From Shimia gijangensis (GTDB lineage: Bacteria > Pseudomonadota > Alphaproteobacteria > Rhodobacterales > Rhodobacteraceae), in the NCBI RefSeq assembly GCF_900142085.1, contig NZ_FQZQ01000022.1, positions 1 through 64,000 of the forward strand: a stretch of 64,000 nucleotides of DNA, in the 5' to 3' direction. The translations under genes were made by a program, and so were the position numbers. This document shows, piece by piece, positions 1-8,163 of this stretch (its first letter is position 1; every line of letters begins with the position of its first letter). Under the pieces are notes generated by a model that worked only from the letters and a program-made list of their open reading frames with translations, had not been told where the DNA came from and did no database searches.

Positions 1-95
1 CTTCCGTTTCGACATCGTCGATCTCCTTCGTGTTGAAGATCAACAGACAACAAATCGCAGCTTACGTCAGTGTCCGAATTTCGGGGGGTAGCTCA
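1..95 (-). mobile_element. IS3-family-like element, 5' end only (cut by window edge)
   Basis: On the minus strand an ATG at 15 opens M-S-K-R-K, the usual start of an IS3-type OrfA, with an AAGGAG ribosome site about 8 nt upstream. Behind it lies a leader ending near 95. Read inward from 95 the end is TGAGCTACCCCCCGAAATTC, which begins with TG and carries the C-run then GAAATTCGGACAC typical of IS3 terminal repeats. The flank immediately outside (from 96) is the 3' part of another transposase, so this element appears inserted in it. Only five codons of orfA are visible. The family call rests on the end sequence and start peptide alone, and the exact boundary could shift by a few bases. Confidence 0.6.
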
Positions 96-196
96 CCAAG
101 CTGGAGGAATGGGAGCGGTTTTATAACTTCGCCAGACCTCACGGCGCGCACAATGGCCAGACCCCTTACGAAGTACTCAGAGACAAGCTACAGTAA
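96..196 (+). pseudogene. IS481-type transposase, 3' fragment
   Basis: The frame ending in TAA at 194-196 reads KLEEWERFYNFARPHGAHNG, then QTPYEVLRDKLQ. This is the highly conserved C-terminus of IS481-family DDE transposases (consensus close to KLEEWE-FYN-HRPHGA-NG-TPYE-LR-KL). In the same frame a TAG lies at 89-91 and upstream residues do not resemble the family, so homology starts abruptly at about 98, matching the inferred insertion point of the IS3-like element at 95/96. The 5' part may continue on the far side of that element, outside the window. It is non-functional as seen here. Confidence 0.72.
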
Positions 197-205
197 CCCC
201 ACCAG

Positions 206-231
206 TGTCCCGCCGGTCTGTCGAGTTTACA
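206..231. repeat. Candidate terminal inverted repeat of the IS481-like remnant
   Basis: Ten bases after the transposase stop, 206-231 begins TGTCCCGCCGGTCTG and ends TTTACA. Read inward from 231 it starts TGTAAACTCGACAGACCGGC, consistent with the 5'-TGT ends and GACAG/GGCGGGACA core of IS481 terminal repeats. The partner repeat lies outside the window, so it cannot be paired here. It places the outer IS boundary 111 bp before the galU start. Confidence 0.4.
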
Positions 232-342
232 CTGCCAAAAATGGGAAATGGCTCAAAAAAGCTCTAAGTCATGTTGAATGCGTGTGCCAGACGCAATAAG
301 TGAAAACTAGACTCAAAACGGCGTTTTCAAGGTGAGTACACA

Positions 343-1236
343 ATGCGAAAAAAAGTAACAAAGGCTATTTTTCCAGTGGCTGGATTGGGAACACGTTTTC
401 TTCCGGCCACCAAATCTGTTCCAAAGGAGATCATGACGCTGGTTGATCGCCCATTGATCCAATATGCGATTGATGAGGCGCGGGCAGCAGGGATCAAGGA
501 ATTCATTTTCGTAACGGCGCGCGGCAAAAGTGCATTGGAAGATTACTTTGACTATGCCCCGAACCTGGAACGGGAACTGCGCAAAAAGGGCAAACAAGAT
601 TTATTGGAAGTTCTGGAAACCACGTACATGGACAGTGGTGCGATCGCCTATATTCGACAGCATCGCGCAAAAGGTCTGGGACACGCTGTCTGGTGCGCAC
701 GTCGCCTGATTGCCAATGAACCCTTTGCCGTTATTCTTCCGGACGATGTTATTGCTGCGAACGAACCTTGCCTGAAACAAATGGTTGAAGCTTATGAAGA
801 AACCGGCGGCAGCATGGTTGCCGCAATGGAAGTCCCGCGGGACAAAACCTCAACTTATGGGGTTTTGGATATCAAAGAAGACATGGGATCACTTGTGGCT
901 GTTAAAGGTATGGTCGAAAAACCTTCCCCAGAGCAGGCTCCGTCGAACCTAGCCGTGATTGGCCGTTACATTTTGACGCCAAATGTTTTGCGAAGCCTGA
1001 ACAAGCAGGAATCTGGCGCTGGCGGTGAAATTCAGCTGACAGATGCTATCGCCAAAGAGGTTGAGCAAGGCAACGATGTTTACGGGTTCCGTTTTCGTGG
1101 ACAGCGTTTTGACTGTGGCTCGAAAGCTGGGTTTCTTCAGGCAACGATCGCTTTTGCTTTGGCGCGGCCGGAATTGCGGGATGAGTTGAATACCTACTTG
1201 CGCGCGATGAGAACTGCCGAGAAAGCAGCAGAGTAA
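343..1236 (+). CDS. galU: UTP-glucose-1-phosphate uridylyltransferase
   Basis: Makes UDP-glucose from UTP and glucose-1-phosphate in the cytoplasm. The 297-aa length is normal for bacterial GalU. Residues about 8-30 carry the nucleotide-binding signature FPVAGLGTRFLPATKSVPKE. DDVI near residue 131, a VEKP motif near 190 and the late FDCGSKAGF segment are also family-typical. The ATG at 343 is preceded by AAGGTGAG as ribosome site. It is first in a same-strand series with galE 12 nt downstream, then glycosyltransferases and a sulfotransferase, so it probably supplies UDP-glucose for a surface glycan. Its promoter must lie in the roughly 110 bp between the IS481 remnant and the start. Confident. 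Confidence 0.96.
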   Translation: MRKKVTKAIFPVAGLGTRFLPATKSVPKEIMTLVDRPLIQYAIDEARAAGIKEFIFVTARGKSALEDYFDYAPNLERELRKKGKQDLLEVLETTYMDSGAIAYIRQHRAKGLGHAVWCARRLIANEPFAVILPDDVIAANEPCLKQMVEAYEETGGSMVAAMEVPRDKTSTYGVLDIKEDMGSLVAVKGMVEKPSPEQAPSNLAVIGRYILTPNVLRSLNKQESGAGGEIQLTDAIAKEVEQGNDVYGFRFRGQRFDCGSKAGFLQATIAFALARPELRDELNTYLRAMRTAEKAAE

Positions 1237-1248
1237 CGGGAGAACAAA

Positions 1249-2232
1249 GTGCAAAGTGTTTTAGTCACCGGGGGTGCGGGGTACATTGGGTCGCACGCGT
1301 GCAAGGCTTTGCGGGATGTAGGTTTTCAACCGGTTACTTTTGATAATCTGTGCACAGGGTGGAGAGATGCGGTCAAATTTGGACCGTTTGAACAGGGTGA
1401 TTTGCTGGACCGCGCCCGGCTGGACGCGGTGTTTGAAGCGTATCGCCCAATCGCGGTAATGCATTTCGCAGCGCTTTCCCAAGTAGGCGAAAGTGTTCAT
1501 AAACCGGGCCCCTATTGGCAAAACAATGTTGGCGGTTCGCTCAACCTGATCGAGTCTGCGATCGCGGCGAATTGCAAAAACTTCGTTTTCTCATCAACTT
1601 GCGCTACCTATGGCGATCAGGACAATGTGGTTCTGGATGAAAACTGTGAGCAAAGACCTGTGAATGCCTACGGAGCCTCAAAACGGGCAATTGAGGACAT
1701 GTTGGAAAATTTTGACGTTTCTGACGGCCTTCGTCATGTCACGTTTCGCTATTTCAACGTTGCAGGTGCTGATCCAGAAGCGGAAGTTGGTGAGTTTCAT
1801 CAACCTGAAACGCATCTGGTTCCACTGATCCTGGACGCAATTGACGGCAAACGGGATGCATTGACGGTCTACGGCACAGACTATGATACGCCGGATGGAA
1901 CTTGTATCCGTGACTATGTTCATGTTTGCGATCTGGTCGATGCGCATATTCTTGGGCTCAAATGGCTGACGGATGGCAACAACAGCCGCGTGTTCAACCT
2001 TGGCACCGGGCATGGTTTTTCCGTGCGAGAGGTGGTTGACCATTCAAGGGCGGTGACAAACCAGACCGTTCCAATTGTCGAAGGTGCGCGCCGTGCTGGT
2101 GATTGCACGCGTCTGGTGTCAGGTTCAAACCGCGCAGCCAAGGAATTGGGGTGGACGCCGTGGCGGTCCAATCTCAATGAAATGATTGCGGACGCTTGGA
2201 GGTGGCACCAAACTGGACACTATGCCGAATAA
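1249..2232 (+). CDS. galE: UDP-glucose 4-epimerase
   Basis: Interconverts UDP-glucose and UDP-galactose with bound NAD, as an extended short-chain dehydrogenase. 327 aa. The N-terminus has the NAD fold VTGGAGYIGSH (residues 6-16). The catalytic set is visible as SSTCATYG (about 106-113) and the YGASK motif (about 141-145). The start is GTG at 1249 with CGGGAG 7 nt upstream. It follows galU by 12 nt, and its 3' end overlaps the next glycosyltransferase start by 11 bp in another frame, so translation is probably coupled. The pair furnishes UDP-Glc and UDP-Gal to the transferases behind it. A UDP-GlcNAc epimerase specificity cannot be excluded from sequence alone. Confidence 0.94.
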   Translation: MQSVLVTGGAGYIGSHACKALRDVGFQPVTFDNLCTGWRDAVKFGPFEQGDLLDRARLDAVFEAYRPIAVMHFAALSQVGESVHKPGPYWQNNVGGSLNLIESAIAANCKNFVFSSTCATYGDQDNVVLDENCEQRPVNAYGASKRAIEDMLENFDVSDGLRHVTFRYFNVAGADPEAEVGEFHQPETHLVPLILDAIDGKRDALTVYGTDYDTPDGTCIRDYVHVCDLVDAHILGLKWLTDGNNSRVFNLGTGHGFSVREVVDHSRAVTNQTVPIVEGARRAGDCTRLVSGSNRAAKELGWTPWRSNLNEMIADAWRWHQTGHYAE

Positions 2233-3466
2233 CCCGCCACCTGCGCGCTTGCTTGATCTGACAAGGGCGATGCAGTTGCATTCAATTCCACCGACCGGAA
2301 TTGATCGTGTTTGTTTTGCTTACCTGAAGGCTCTCTGCGACGCTCCGGAGCCGGTCTATGGTTTGGTTAGAACTGCCTCGGGATATGTCCTCCTGGATGA
2401 CGTTGGTATGCAGGAGGTGCTGGCGCGGATGGAAGGAAGGAAGCCTTGGGGTCCACCAGATTTTCTTTCCAAATTGTTACACAAGCCGGATTGGTACAAG
2501 CATTACACTGAGGCTGAATTGCGTCGATTGCGCATTGCGCGCTGCCAGCCAGCCTTTCTGGGGCGTATATTGCGCAGGCACCTACCAGAGGGCACCGTTT
2601 ATCTCAACGTAGGCCAGAGTAATGTGACAGAGCGGTTGATCAGAGCTGTCAAATCTGTACCAAAGTCGCGTTTTGTACCCTTTTTGCATGACACAATTCC
2701 CATGGACTTCCCCGATTACCAAACACCGGATTCCATCAAACGCTTTGAGCAAATGTTTGCCATGCTGCAGGGATCTGCAGACGCTATTTTATGCAATTCA
2801 CAAGTTTCGGCTGATGACGTGAAGCGGCACATGGCGCCCTTGGGTGTGGTGCCGCCAATTCATGTGGCTCACCTTGGCGTTGACAATTATTTTTTCCAAT
2901 ACGGAGACAATAAAGGCATTCCGACGTTGCCCAAACCCTATTTTGTTCTTCTCGGAACGATTGAGCCTCGTAAAAACCACGCACTGATCTTGGATGTCTG
3001 GGAGGCTCTGGAAAAGGAGTTACCAGAACAAGAAATGCCTCATTTGGTGGTTTGTGGACGGCGTGGATGGATGAACGATGAGGTGTTTGACCGATTGGAC
3101 AATAGCCCTCAACGTAGCCGATATCTGCATGAGTTCAACGAGTTGAACGACAACCAGATCCAGGCCTTACAAAAGGGTTCTGCCGGTTCGCTCTTTCCAT
3201 CCTTTTGCGAAGGATTTGGCCTGCCACCAGGGGAAGCCGCCTCCATGGGAGTTCCGGTGATTTGCAATCCGCTACCCGTTTTTCGGGAATTTCTGAAGGA
3301 TATTCCCATTTACGCAAGCGTAGCAGACAGTTATGCATGGAAACAGGCAATAAAAGAACTGGCGCAGCAGGCGCGGGCAAGGGGTAAGACCCAATGGCAG
3401 ACACCTACAGGGAGTGGTCTGCCAACTTGGGAATCGCATTTCAACGTCGTCTTAAAGATGACGTGA
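2222..3466 (+). CDS. Glycosyltransferase family 4 (GT-B)
   Basis: 414 aa from ATG 2222. The C-terminal half has the GT4 donor-binding signatures: FVLLGTIEPRKNH (about 240-252) and LFPSFCEGFGLPPGEAASMG (about 320-340), where the E-G-F-G-L-P-x-x-E pattern contacts the nucleotide sugar. The N-terminal half is a diverged acceptor domain with LDLTRAMQLH-PTGIDRV near the start. No signal peptide or membrane segment is evident, so it should act at the cytoplasmic face. A longer start at 2186 would add 12 residues inside galE. I prefer 2222, which has a GGAGG about 17 nt upstream (rather far). Neighbours point to exopolysaccharide or capsule synthesis. Donor and acceptor unknown. Confidence 0.85.
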   Translation: MPNNPPPARLLDLTRAMQLHSIPPTGIDRVCFAYLKALCDAPEPVYGLVRTASGYVLLDDVGMQEVLARMEGRKPWGPPDFLSKLLHKPDWYKHYTEAELRRLRIARCQPAFLGRILRRHLPEGTVYLNVGQSNVTERLIRAVKSVPKSRFVPFLHDTIPMDFPDYQTPDSIKRFEQMFAMLQGSADAILCNSQVSADDVKRHMAPLGVVPPIHVAHLGVDNYFFQYGDNKGIPTLPKPYFVLLGTIEPRKNHALILDVWEALEKELPEQEMPHLVVCGRRGWMNDEVFDRLDNSPQRSRYLHEFNELNDNQIQALQKGSAGSLFPSFCEGFGLPPGEAASMGVPVICNPLPVFREFLKDIPIYASVADSYAWKQAIKELAQQARARGKTQWQTPTGSGLPTWESHFNVVLKMT

Positions 3467-3517
3467 TACCCCAGCTTCAAATCTGCACGTTTTTGTGTCA
3501 GGACCGAAAGGGGCAAA

Positions 3518-4528
3518 TTGGGATTTTGGACATCATATCGTCTAAGGATTCAGCGACGGCGCTGGCTTGTGCGTTCTATTCGCAAGCGGCGCGAATTGCG
3601 GAGCATTGCCGACCGTACACCCAGTATTAATCGCGACGATCTTTTGCTGTTCTCGACGCAAAGAAACGAACATGTGCGGCTGCCCTATTTCCTGAACTAC
3701 TACCGCGAGAAAGGCGTTAATCATTTCCTAATCGTGGACAATGATAGCAACGACGGATCGCTTGAGTATCTGGCAGAGCAGCCAGATGTCTCGGTCTGGC
3801 ACTCTCGTAAAAGCTATAAACGGTCGCGGTTCGGTGTTGATTGGCTGAATTGGCTGCAATTGCGCTATGGGCATGGTCATTGGTGTCTGACTGTCGATCC
3901 GGATGAATTTTTTATCTACCCGTTCTGTGACACACGACCAATTCGTGCCCTGACAGACTGGCTTGATGCCTCGTCAATCAAATCTTTCAGTGCGATGCTT
4001 TTGGACATGTACCCCAAGGGCCGGATTGATGAACAACCCTATCGGGCCGGACAAGATCCAATTGAGATTGCTAGCTGGTTCGATGCCGGCAACTACACGA
4101 TGGACAAGAATAAGCTGTATGGAAATCTGTGGATCCAAGGCGGGCCTAGGTCTCGGGTGTTCTTTCCAAACGAACCCGAAAAAGCCCCAGCCCTGAACAA
4201 GGTGCCGCTAGTCAAATGGGACAGGCGTTATGCCTATGTCAGTTCGACCCATATGTTGCTGCCGCGCGGGTTGAATCAGGTCTATGATGAATGGGGGGGT
4301 GAAAAAGCATCTGGAATTTTGCTGCATTCAAAGTTTCTCGACACTTTCACGGTTAAAGCCGCAGAAGAACTGCACCGAAAAGAGCATTATGCCGCCAGTG
4401 TTGAGTATCTGGCCTATGCCGCCGCGCTAAAAGATAACCCGGAGTTGTGGTGCAAGTGGTCCGAGAAATACATCAACTGGCGTCAGCTTGAGATATTGGG
4501 CCTGATGTCAAAAGGGAACTGGGCATGA
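3518..4528 (+). CDS. Glycosyltransferase family 2-like (Glyco_tranf_2_4 type)
   Basis: 336 aa. Residues about 42-75 (LLLFSTQRNEHVRLPYFLNY, then FLIVDNDSNDGS) are the GT-A nucleotide-sugar fold of the PF13704-type transferases. A later LTVDPDEFFIYP segment holds the D-x-D-E metal site. The N-terminus is short and very basic (RLRIQRRRWLVRSIRKRR), perhaps a membrane-surface anchor. The start is TTG at 3518 with GAAAGG about 8 nt upstream. The 51-nt gap from the preceding gene is the largest inside this operon. The stop overlaps the next ATG (ATGA at 4525-4528). Probably adds one sugar in the same glycan as its neighbours. Specificity unknown. Confidence 0.85.
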   Translation: MGFWTSYRLRIQRRRWLVRSIRKRRELRSIADRTPSINRDDLLLFSTQRNEHVRLPYFLNYYREKGVNHFLIVDNDSNDGSLEYLAEQPDVSVWHSRKSYKRSRFGVDWLNWLQLRYGHGHWCLTVDPDEFFIYPFCDTRPIRALTDWLDASSIKSFSAMLLDMYPKGRIDEQPYRAGQDPIEIASWFDAGNYTMDKNKLYGNLWIQGGPRSRVFFPNEPEKAPALNKVPLVKWDRRYAYVSSTHMLLPRGLNQVYDEWGGEKASGILLHSKFLDTFTVKAAEELHRKEHYAASVEYLAYAAALKDNPELWCKWSEKYINWRQLEILGLMSKGNWA

Positions 4529-6222
4529 CCGTCGGGATTGTCATGTTGGTTCACACCGCGCTTGATCGTGCCGAACAGGTTGCGCGCCATTGGTCTGTCG
4601 CGGGATGCCCTGTTGTGATTCACGTGGATGCCACCGTGTCACGACGGGTCTACAACCAATTTGTCAAAGCTCTTGAGGATGTGCCGACAGTTCGATTCAG
4701 TGAACGGCACACCTGCGATTGGGGAACCTGGGGACTGGTGGCTGCGTCGCAATCAGCGTCCGAGATGATGCTGAAAGAGTTCAGAGACGTACGACACGTC
4801 TACCTTTCTTCCGGATCGTGTCTGCCGCTGCGCCCAGTGAAAGAGTTGATTGATTACCTGAGTGCACGACCGCGGACGGATTTTATTGAATCCGCGACGA
4901 CGGCAGATGTTCCATGGACCATTGGCGGTCTCAGCGAAGAACGATTTACGTTACGGTTTCCCTTCTCGTGGAAAAGACATCGTTACTTGTTTGACCACTA
5001 TGTTGAATTGCAGCGCGCTCTTGGCGTCAGTCGCAAAATTCCCAACGGGATTGTGCCGCATATGGGGTCGCAATGGTGGTGTCTTACTCGGCAAACGCTT
5101 TCGGCCATTCTGGAAGACCCAGAACGCGACACCTATGACACCTATTTTAAGAGAGTCTGGATTCCTGATGAAAGCTACTTTCAGACACTGTCCCGCCTGT
5201 TTTCGACCAACATCGAAAGCCGGTCTCTAACCTTGTCCAAGTTTGACTTTCAGGGCAAACCGCACATCTTTTATGATGACCACCTGCAATTGTTACGTCG
5301 GTCAGATTGCTTCGTGGCCCGCAAAATCTGGCCACACGCAACTAAATTGTACGAGGCTTTCTTGTCCACCCCGGAAGGGGCGGTCAAGATGGCCGAACCC
5401 AACCCATCCAAAATTGACCGCATCTTTGCCAAGGCGGTCGAACGTCGGACACGTGGGCGACCCGGTCTGTATATGCAAAGCCGCTTCCCTAATCATGGTT
5501 GGGAAAATGGCGTAACCTGTGGCCGCTATTCAGTGTTTCAGGGATTTTCAGACTTGTTCGAGGGCTTTGATCATTGGTTATCTAAGGCCACTGGCGCACA
5601 GGTGCATGGGCATTTGTTCCACCCCGACGGGGCTCAGTTCTCGGGTGGGCAAAAAGTTATCAATGGTGCTCTGTCAAGCAGCCCCGCACAGCGCGACTAT
5701 AATGCGATTGCCTTTCTGGCGAATATGATATGGAACACGCGCGGCGAGCGGCAGTGTTTTCAGCTTGGCCCTGACGATATCGATGCTCCGTTGGGGTTTC
5801 TTGCGCGGGATCCAAATGCGCAAATCTCGGTTATCAGTGGTGCCTGGGCCATTCCGCTTTTCAATTCCAATCGAAATTTTTCTGACCTGCGTCAGGAAGC
5901 GGCCCGGTTGCAAAAGCAAGAGAGTGAACAGTTGGATGCTCTGCGTTCACCTCTTTCCAAAGCGCGTATTCGTATCTGGACCATGGCCGAGTTTATCGAA
6001 GCTCCGATGGAGCCATTGCAGAGTATTATCGACGAAATGGGCCAGCATTCCCTGCGTCGCCTTAGCGAGGCTCCAAGGATGACTGACTTAACGGGGTTTG
6101 GCCAATTCCTTCAGAACCTGAAAAACCAAGGCATGCACCCATATCTGATGGGAGATTTTCCGGTCAATCCTCCTGGATTGAACCAAACCAAACTCCCCCG
6201 TAAACCCTATTTGGTACAGTAA
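4525..6222 (+). CDS. GT14 core-2/I-branching-type glycosyltransferase with C-terminal DUF5928-like region
   Basis: 565 aa in two parts. Residues about 1-260 match the core-2/I-branching (GT14, beta-1,6-N-acetylglucosaminyltransferase-like) fold: MLVHTALDRAEQVARHW, then VVIHVDATVS, then YLSSGSCLPLRPV, and MGSQWWCLTRQTL with the WIPDESYFQTL acidic site near 215. The remaining roughly 300 residues form a region seen with this domain in Rhodobacteraceae (DUF5928, recalled from memory). It contains the repeated theme GRYSVFQGFSDLFEGFDHWL. The start codon overlaps the preceding stop (ATGA). A following sulfotransferase 6 nt downstream suggests the product is a branched, sulfated sugar chain. The GlcNAc assignment is a family inference. 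Confidence 0.8.
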   Translation: MTVGIVMLVHTALDRAEQVARHWSVAGCPVVIHVDATVSRRVYNQFVKALEDVPTVRFSERHTCDWGTWGLVAASQSASEMMLKEFRDVRHVYLSSGSCLPLRPVKELIDYLSARPRTDFIESATTADVPWTIGGLSEERFTLRFPFSWKRHRYLFDHYVELQRALGVSRKIPNGIVPHMGSQWWCLTRQTLSAILEDPERDTYDTYFKRVWIPDESYFQTLSRLFSTNIESRSLTLSKFDFQGKPHIFYDDHLQLLRRSDCFVARKIWPHATKLYEAFLSTPEGAVKMAEPNPSKIDRIFAKAVERRTRGRPGLYMQSRFPNHGWENGVTCGRYSVFQGFSDLFEGFDHWLSKATGAQVHGHLFHPDGAQFSGGQKVINGALSSSPAQRDYNAIAFLANMIWNTRGERQCFQLGPDDIDAPLGFLARDPNAQISVISGAWAIPLFNSNRNFSDLRQEAARLQKQESEQLDALRSPLSKARIRIWTMAEFIEAPMEPLQSIIDEMGQHSLRRLSEAPRMTDLTGFGQFLQNLKNQGMHPYLMGDFPVNPPGLNQTKLPRKPYLVQ

Positions 6223-6228
6223 CGCGAG

Positions 6229-7659
6229 ATGGGCGATTCATTTGACTATTTCGTTGTTTTTGCAGAGATGCGGACAGGTTCAAACTTCCTTGAGGCAAAC
6301 CTGAATGCATTTGACGGGCTAAGTTGTCAGGGTGAGGCGTTTAACCCGCATTTCATTGGCTATCCAAATCGTTCTGAAATTCTGGGAGTGACGTTAGAGC
6401 AGCGCACGGCTGACCCAATGACATTGATCCGTGCCGTTCGTGGGGAGCAGGGCGTCATGGCCGGGTTTCGGTTTTTCCATGATCACGACCCCAGGGTTCT
6501 GAGCATCGTTCTGAATGATCCCAGGTGCGCTAAGATCGTACTGACCAGAAACCCTGTGGACAGCTATGTATCGCTCAAGATTGCGCGCGCGACGGGGCAA
6601 TGGAAACTGACTGATGTGCGGCGTCGCAAAGAGGCCGGTAAAATTCGCTTTGATGGCGGTGAATTCAAATCTCATGTCCAGGAATTGCAGGATTTTCAGG
6701 TTAATTTGATGCAGGCTCTGCAAAAGACCGGACAGACAGCGTTTTATGTGGCCTACGAAGACCTTCAGGATGTGGATGTCATGAATGGTGTCGTCCGATT
6801 TTTAGGACAGGACGCTACTCTTGAAGAACTGGATGCATCCTTGAAGCGTCAAAACCCCAGTTCCCTTGAGCAAAAAGTGTCTAACTTTAGCGAAGTATCG
6901 GGCGCATTGGCTGATCTGGACCGTTTTAACCTAAACCGCACTCCGAACTTTGAACCCCGACGCGGCGCCGTTGTACCCAGCTACACCACAGCCGCCAGCA
7001 CTCCGTTGTTGTATCTTCCGATCCGTTCTGGCCCCGAATATGAGGTGTATGAATGGCTCGCCGCGATTGATGGGGTGTCCCCGGAAGACCTGCCGCGCAA
7101 ATACAATCAGAAAACACTTCGTAAATGGCGGCGCGCCAATCCTGGCCACCGGTCGTTCACAGTTGTACGCCACCCGGTAGCGCGCATTCACCATGCGTTT
7201 TGTTCAAAGATTTTGGGTGATGGGCCGGGAAGCTATGCGCAGATCAGAAAAACTTTGCGCAAAGTTTTTAAGGTGCCGTTGCCCAAGGATCCGAATGACG
7301 ACTCGTATGACATTGTGGCGCATCGCGCAGCTTTCTTAGCCTTTCTGGGCTTTGTCAAAGCGAATCTCTCTGGACAGACCAGCCTGCGCATCGACAGCCA
7401 CTGGGCCAGCCAATGTGAAGTGCTTAGGGGATTCGGCGAAGTTGCGCTGCCCGACATGATTGTGCGGGAAGAGGAAATGTTGGCTTATCTTCCAGTGCTT
7501 GCCATGCAGGTCGGGCGTATGGAAACGCCTGAGCCAACCAAGGCAACCGAGGACAGCCCGCATGCCTTATCTTCAATTTATGACCAGGAGATCGAAGCCT
7601 TGGTTCAAAGCATTTATCAACGGGACTATCTTAATTTTGGATTTGGATCCTGGCGGTAG
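6229..7659 (+). CDS. Two-domain sulfotransferase (NodH/Stf0-like plus family-2-like half)
   Basis: 476 aa. The N-terminal half (1-250) has a PAPS 5'-phosphosulfate loop, MRTGSNFLEANL (14-25), and the 3'-phosphate site KIVLTRNPVDSYVS (102-115), as in NodH/Stf0 carbohydrate sulfotransferases. The C-terminal half (about 258-476) resembles a second sulfotransferase: its 3'-phosphate motif FTVVRHPVARIHHAF (310-324) is clear. Its expected phosphosulfate loop is YLPIRSGPEYEVYEWL (262-277), lacking the usual K-x-G-(S/T)-(S/T). The second half may therefore bind but not catalyse. It closes the glycan operon, 6 nt after the GT14 gene, and probably sulfates that glycan. The stop TAG (7657-7659) directly abuts the stop of ptsN on the other strand. 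Confidence 0.82.
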   Translation: MGDSFDYFVVFAEMRTGSNFLEANLNAFDGLSCQGEAFNPHFIGYPNRSEILGVTLEQRTADPMTLIRAVRGEQGVMAGFRFFHDHDPRVLSIVLNDPRCAKIVLTRNPVDSYVSLKIARATGQWKLTDVRRRKEAGKIRFDGGEFKSHVQELQDFQVNLMQALQKTGQTAFYVAYEDLQDVDVMNGVVRFLGQDATLEELDASLKRQNPSSLEQKVSNFSEVSGALADLDRFNLNRTPNFEPRRGAVVPSYTTAASTPLLYLPIRSGPEYEVYEWLAAIDGVSPEDLPRKYNQKTLRKWRRANPGHRSFTVVRHPVARIHHAFCSKILGDGPGSYAQIRKTLRKVFKVPLPKDPNDDSYDIVAHRAAFLAFLGFVKANLSGQTSLRIDSHWASQCEVLRGFGEVALPDMIVREEEMLAYLPVLAMQVGRMETPEPTKATEDSPHALSSIYDQEIEALVQSIYQRDYLNFGFGSWR

Positions 7660-8124
7660 TCAGGCGGCCTGAACGTTCTGAGCCTCGGTCAAGATCGAAT
7701 ACAACGTCGACGCATCCTGATTGGCCCGCAGTTTAACACATAGCGACGCGTCGCGTAGTGTACGAGAGACCAGCGCAAGCGCCTTCAGGTGCTCAACACC
7801 TGCATCTTCCGGAGCAAACAGGGCGAATGCGATATCTACAGGCTGGCGATCAACGGCGCTGAAATCCACGGGTTTTTCCAGTAAAACAAAGGCTCCGATC
7901 ACCGAATCCAGACCAGTGAGGCGTGCGTGAGGAAGAGCGACGCCATGGCCAACACCCGTCGGGCCAAGGTTTTCACGTTCCAGCAGTGCTTCGACAACCA
8001 CGGGTGCGTCCAAGGCGTACGCAGACTCCGCCAAGTCGGCTACAGCATGTAGCAATCTCTTTTTGCTCGAGGCGGCCGAAACAACTTTGACCGCCTCAGG
8101 CTTAAGGATCGTAGTTAGGTCCAT
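7660..8124 (-). CDS. ptsN: PTS IIA-like nitrogen-regulatory protein
   Basis: EIIA-Ntr of the nitrogen phosphotransferase system, phosphorylated via PtsP/NPr and regulating metabolism and K+ balance rather than sugar uptake. 154 aa from ATG 8124 (MDLTTILKPEAVKVVSAASS), the usual N-terminus. GGAG lies about 9 nt upstream. A start at 8139 would add five residues without benefit. The phosphoacceptor histidine is His66 in GVALPHARL. The gene follows hpf by 39 nt on the same strand, the classical hpf-ptsN arrangement. It ends tail-to-tail with the sulfotransferase gene with no intergenic base. Confident. Confidence 0.95.
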   Translation of the reverse strand: MDLTTILKPEAVKVVSAASSKKRLLHAVADLAESAYALDAPVVVEALLERENLGPTGVGHGVALPHARLTGLDSVIGAFVLLEKPVDFSAVDRQPVDIAFALFAPEDAGVEHLKALALVSRTLRDASLCVKLRANQDASTLYSILTEAQNVQAA

Positions 8125-8163
8125 TGCCCGTATCTCCAAACAAAGACCAAAGTCCTTGTCGCG

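Noticed and set aside
30-299. Plus-strand 89-codon frame at the left edge
   Set aside because: It runs across the IS3-like end and the IS481 remnant in a frame that matches neither; the protein has no family features.
2186-2221. Earlier start for the GT4 gene
   Set aside because: Would add 12 residues entirely inside galE; the ATG at 2222 gives the better N-terminus.
3394-3630. Frame spanning the GT4/GT2 junction
   Set aside because: Out of frame with both; the GT4 frame ends in a family-like segment (TWESHFNVVL) through the same bases.
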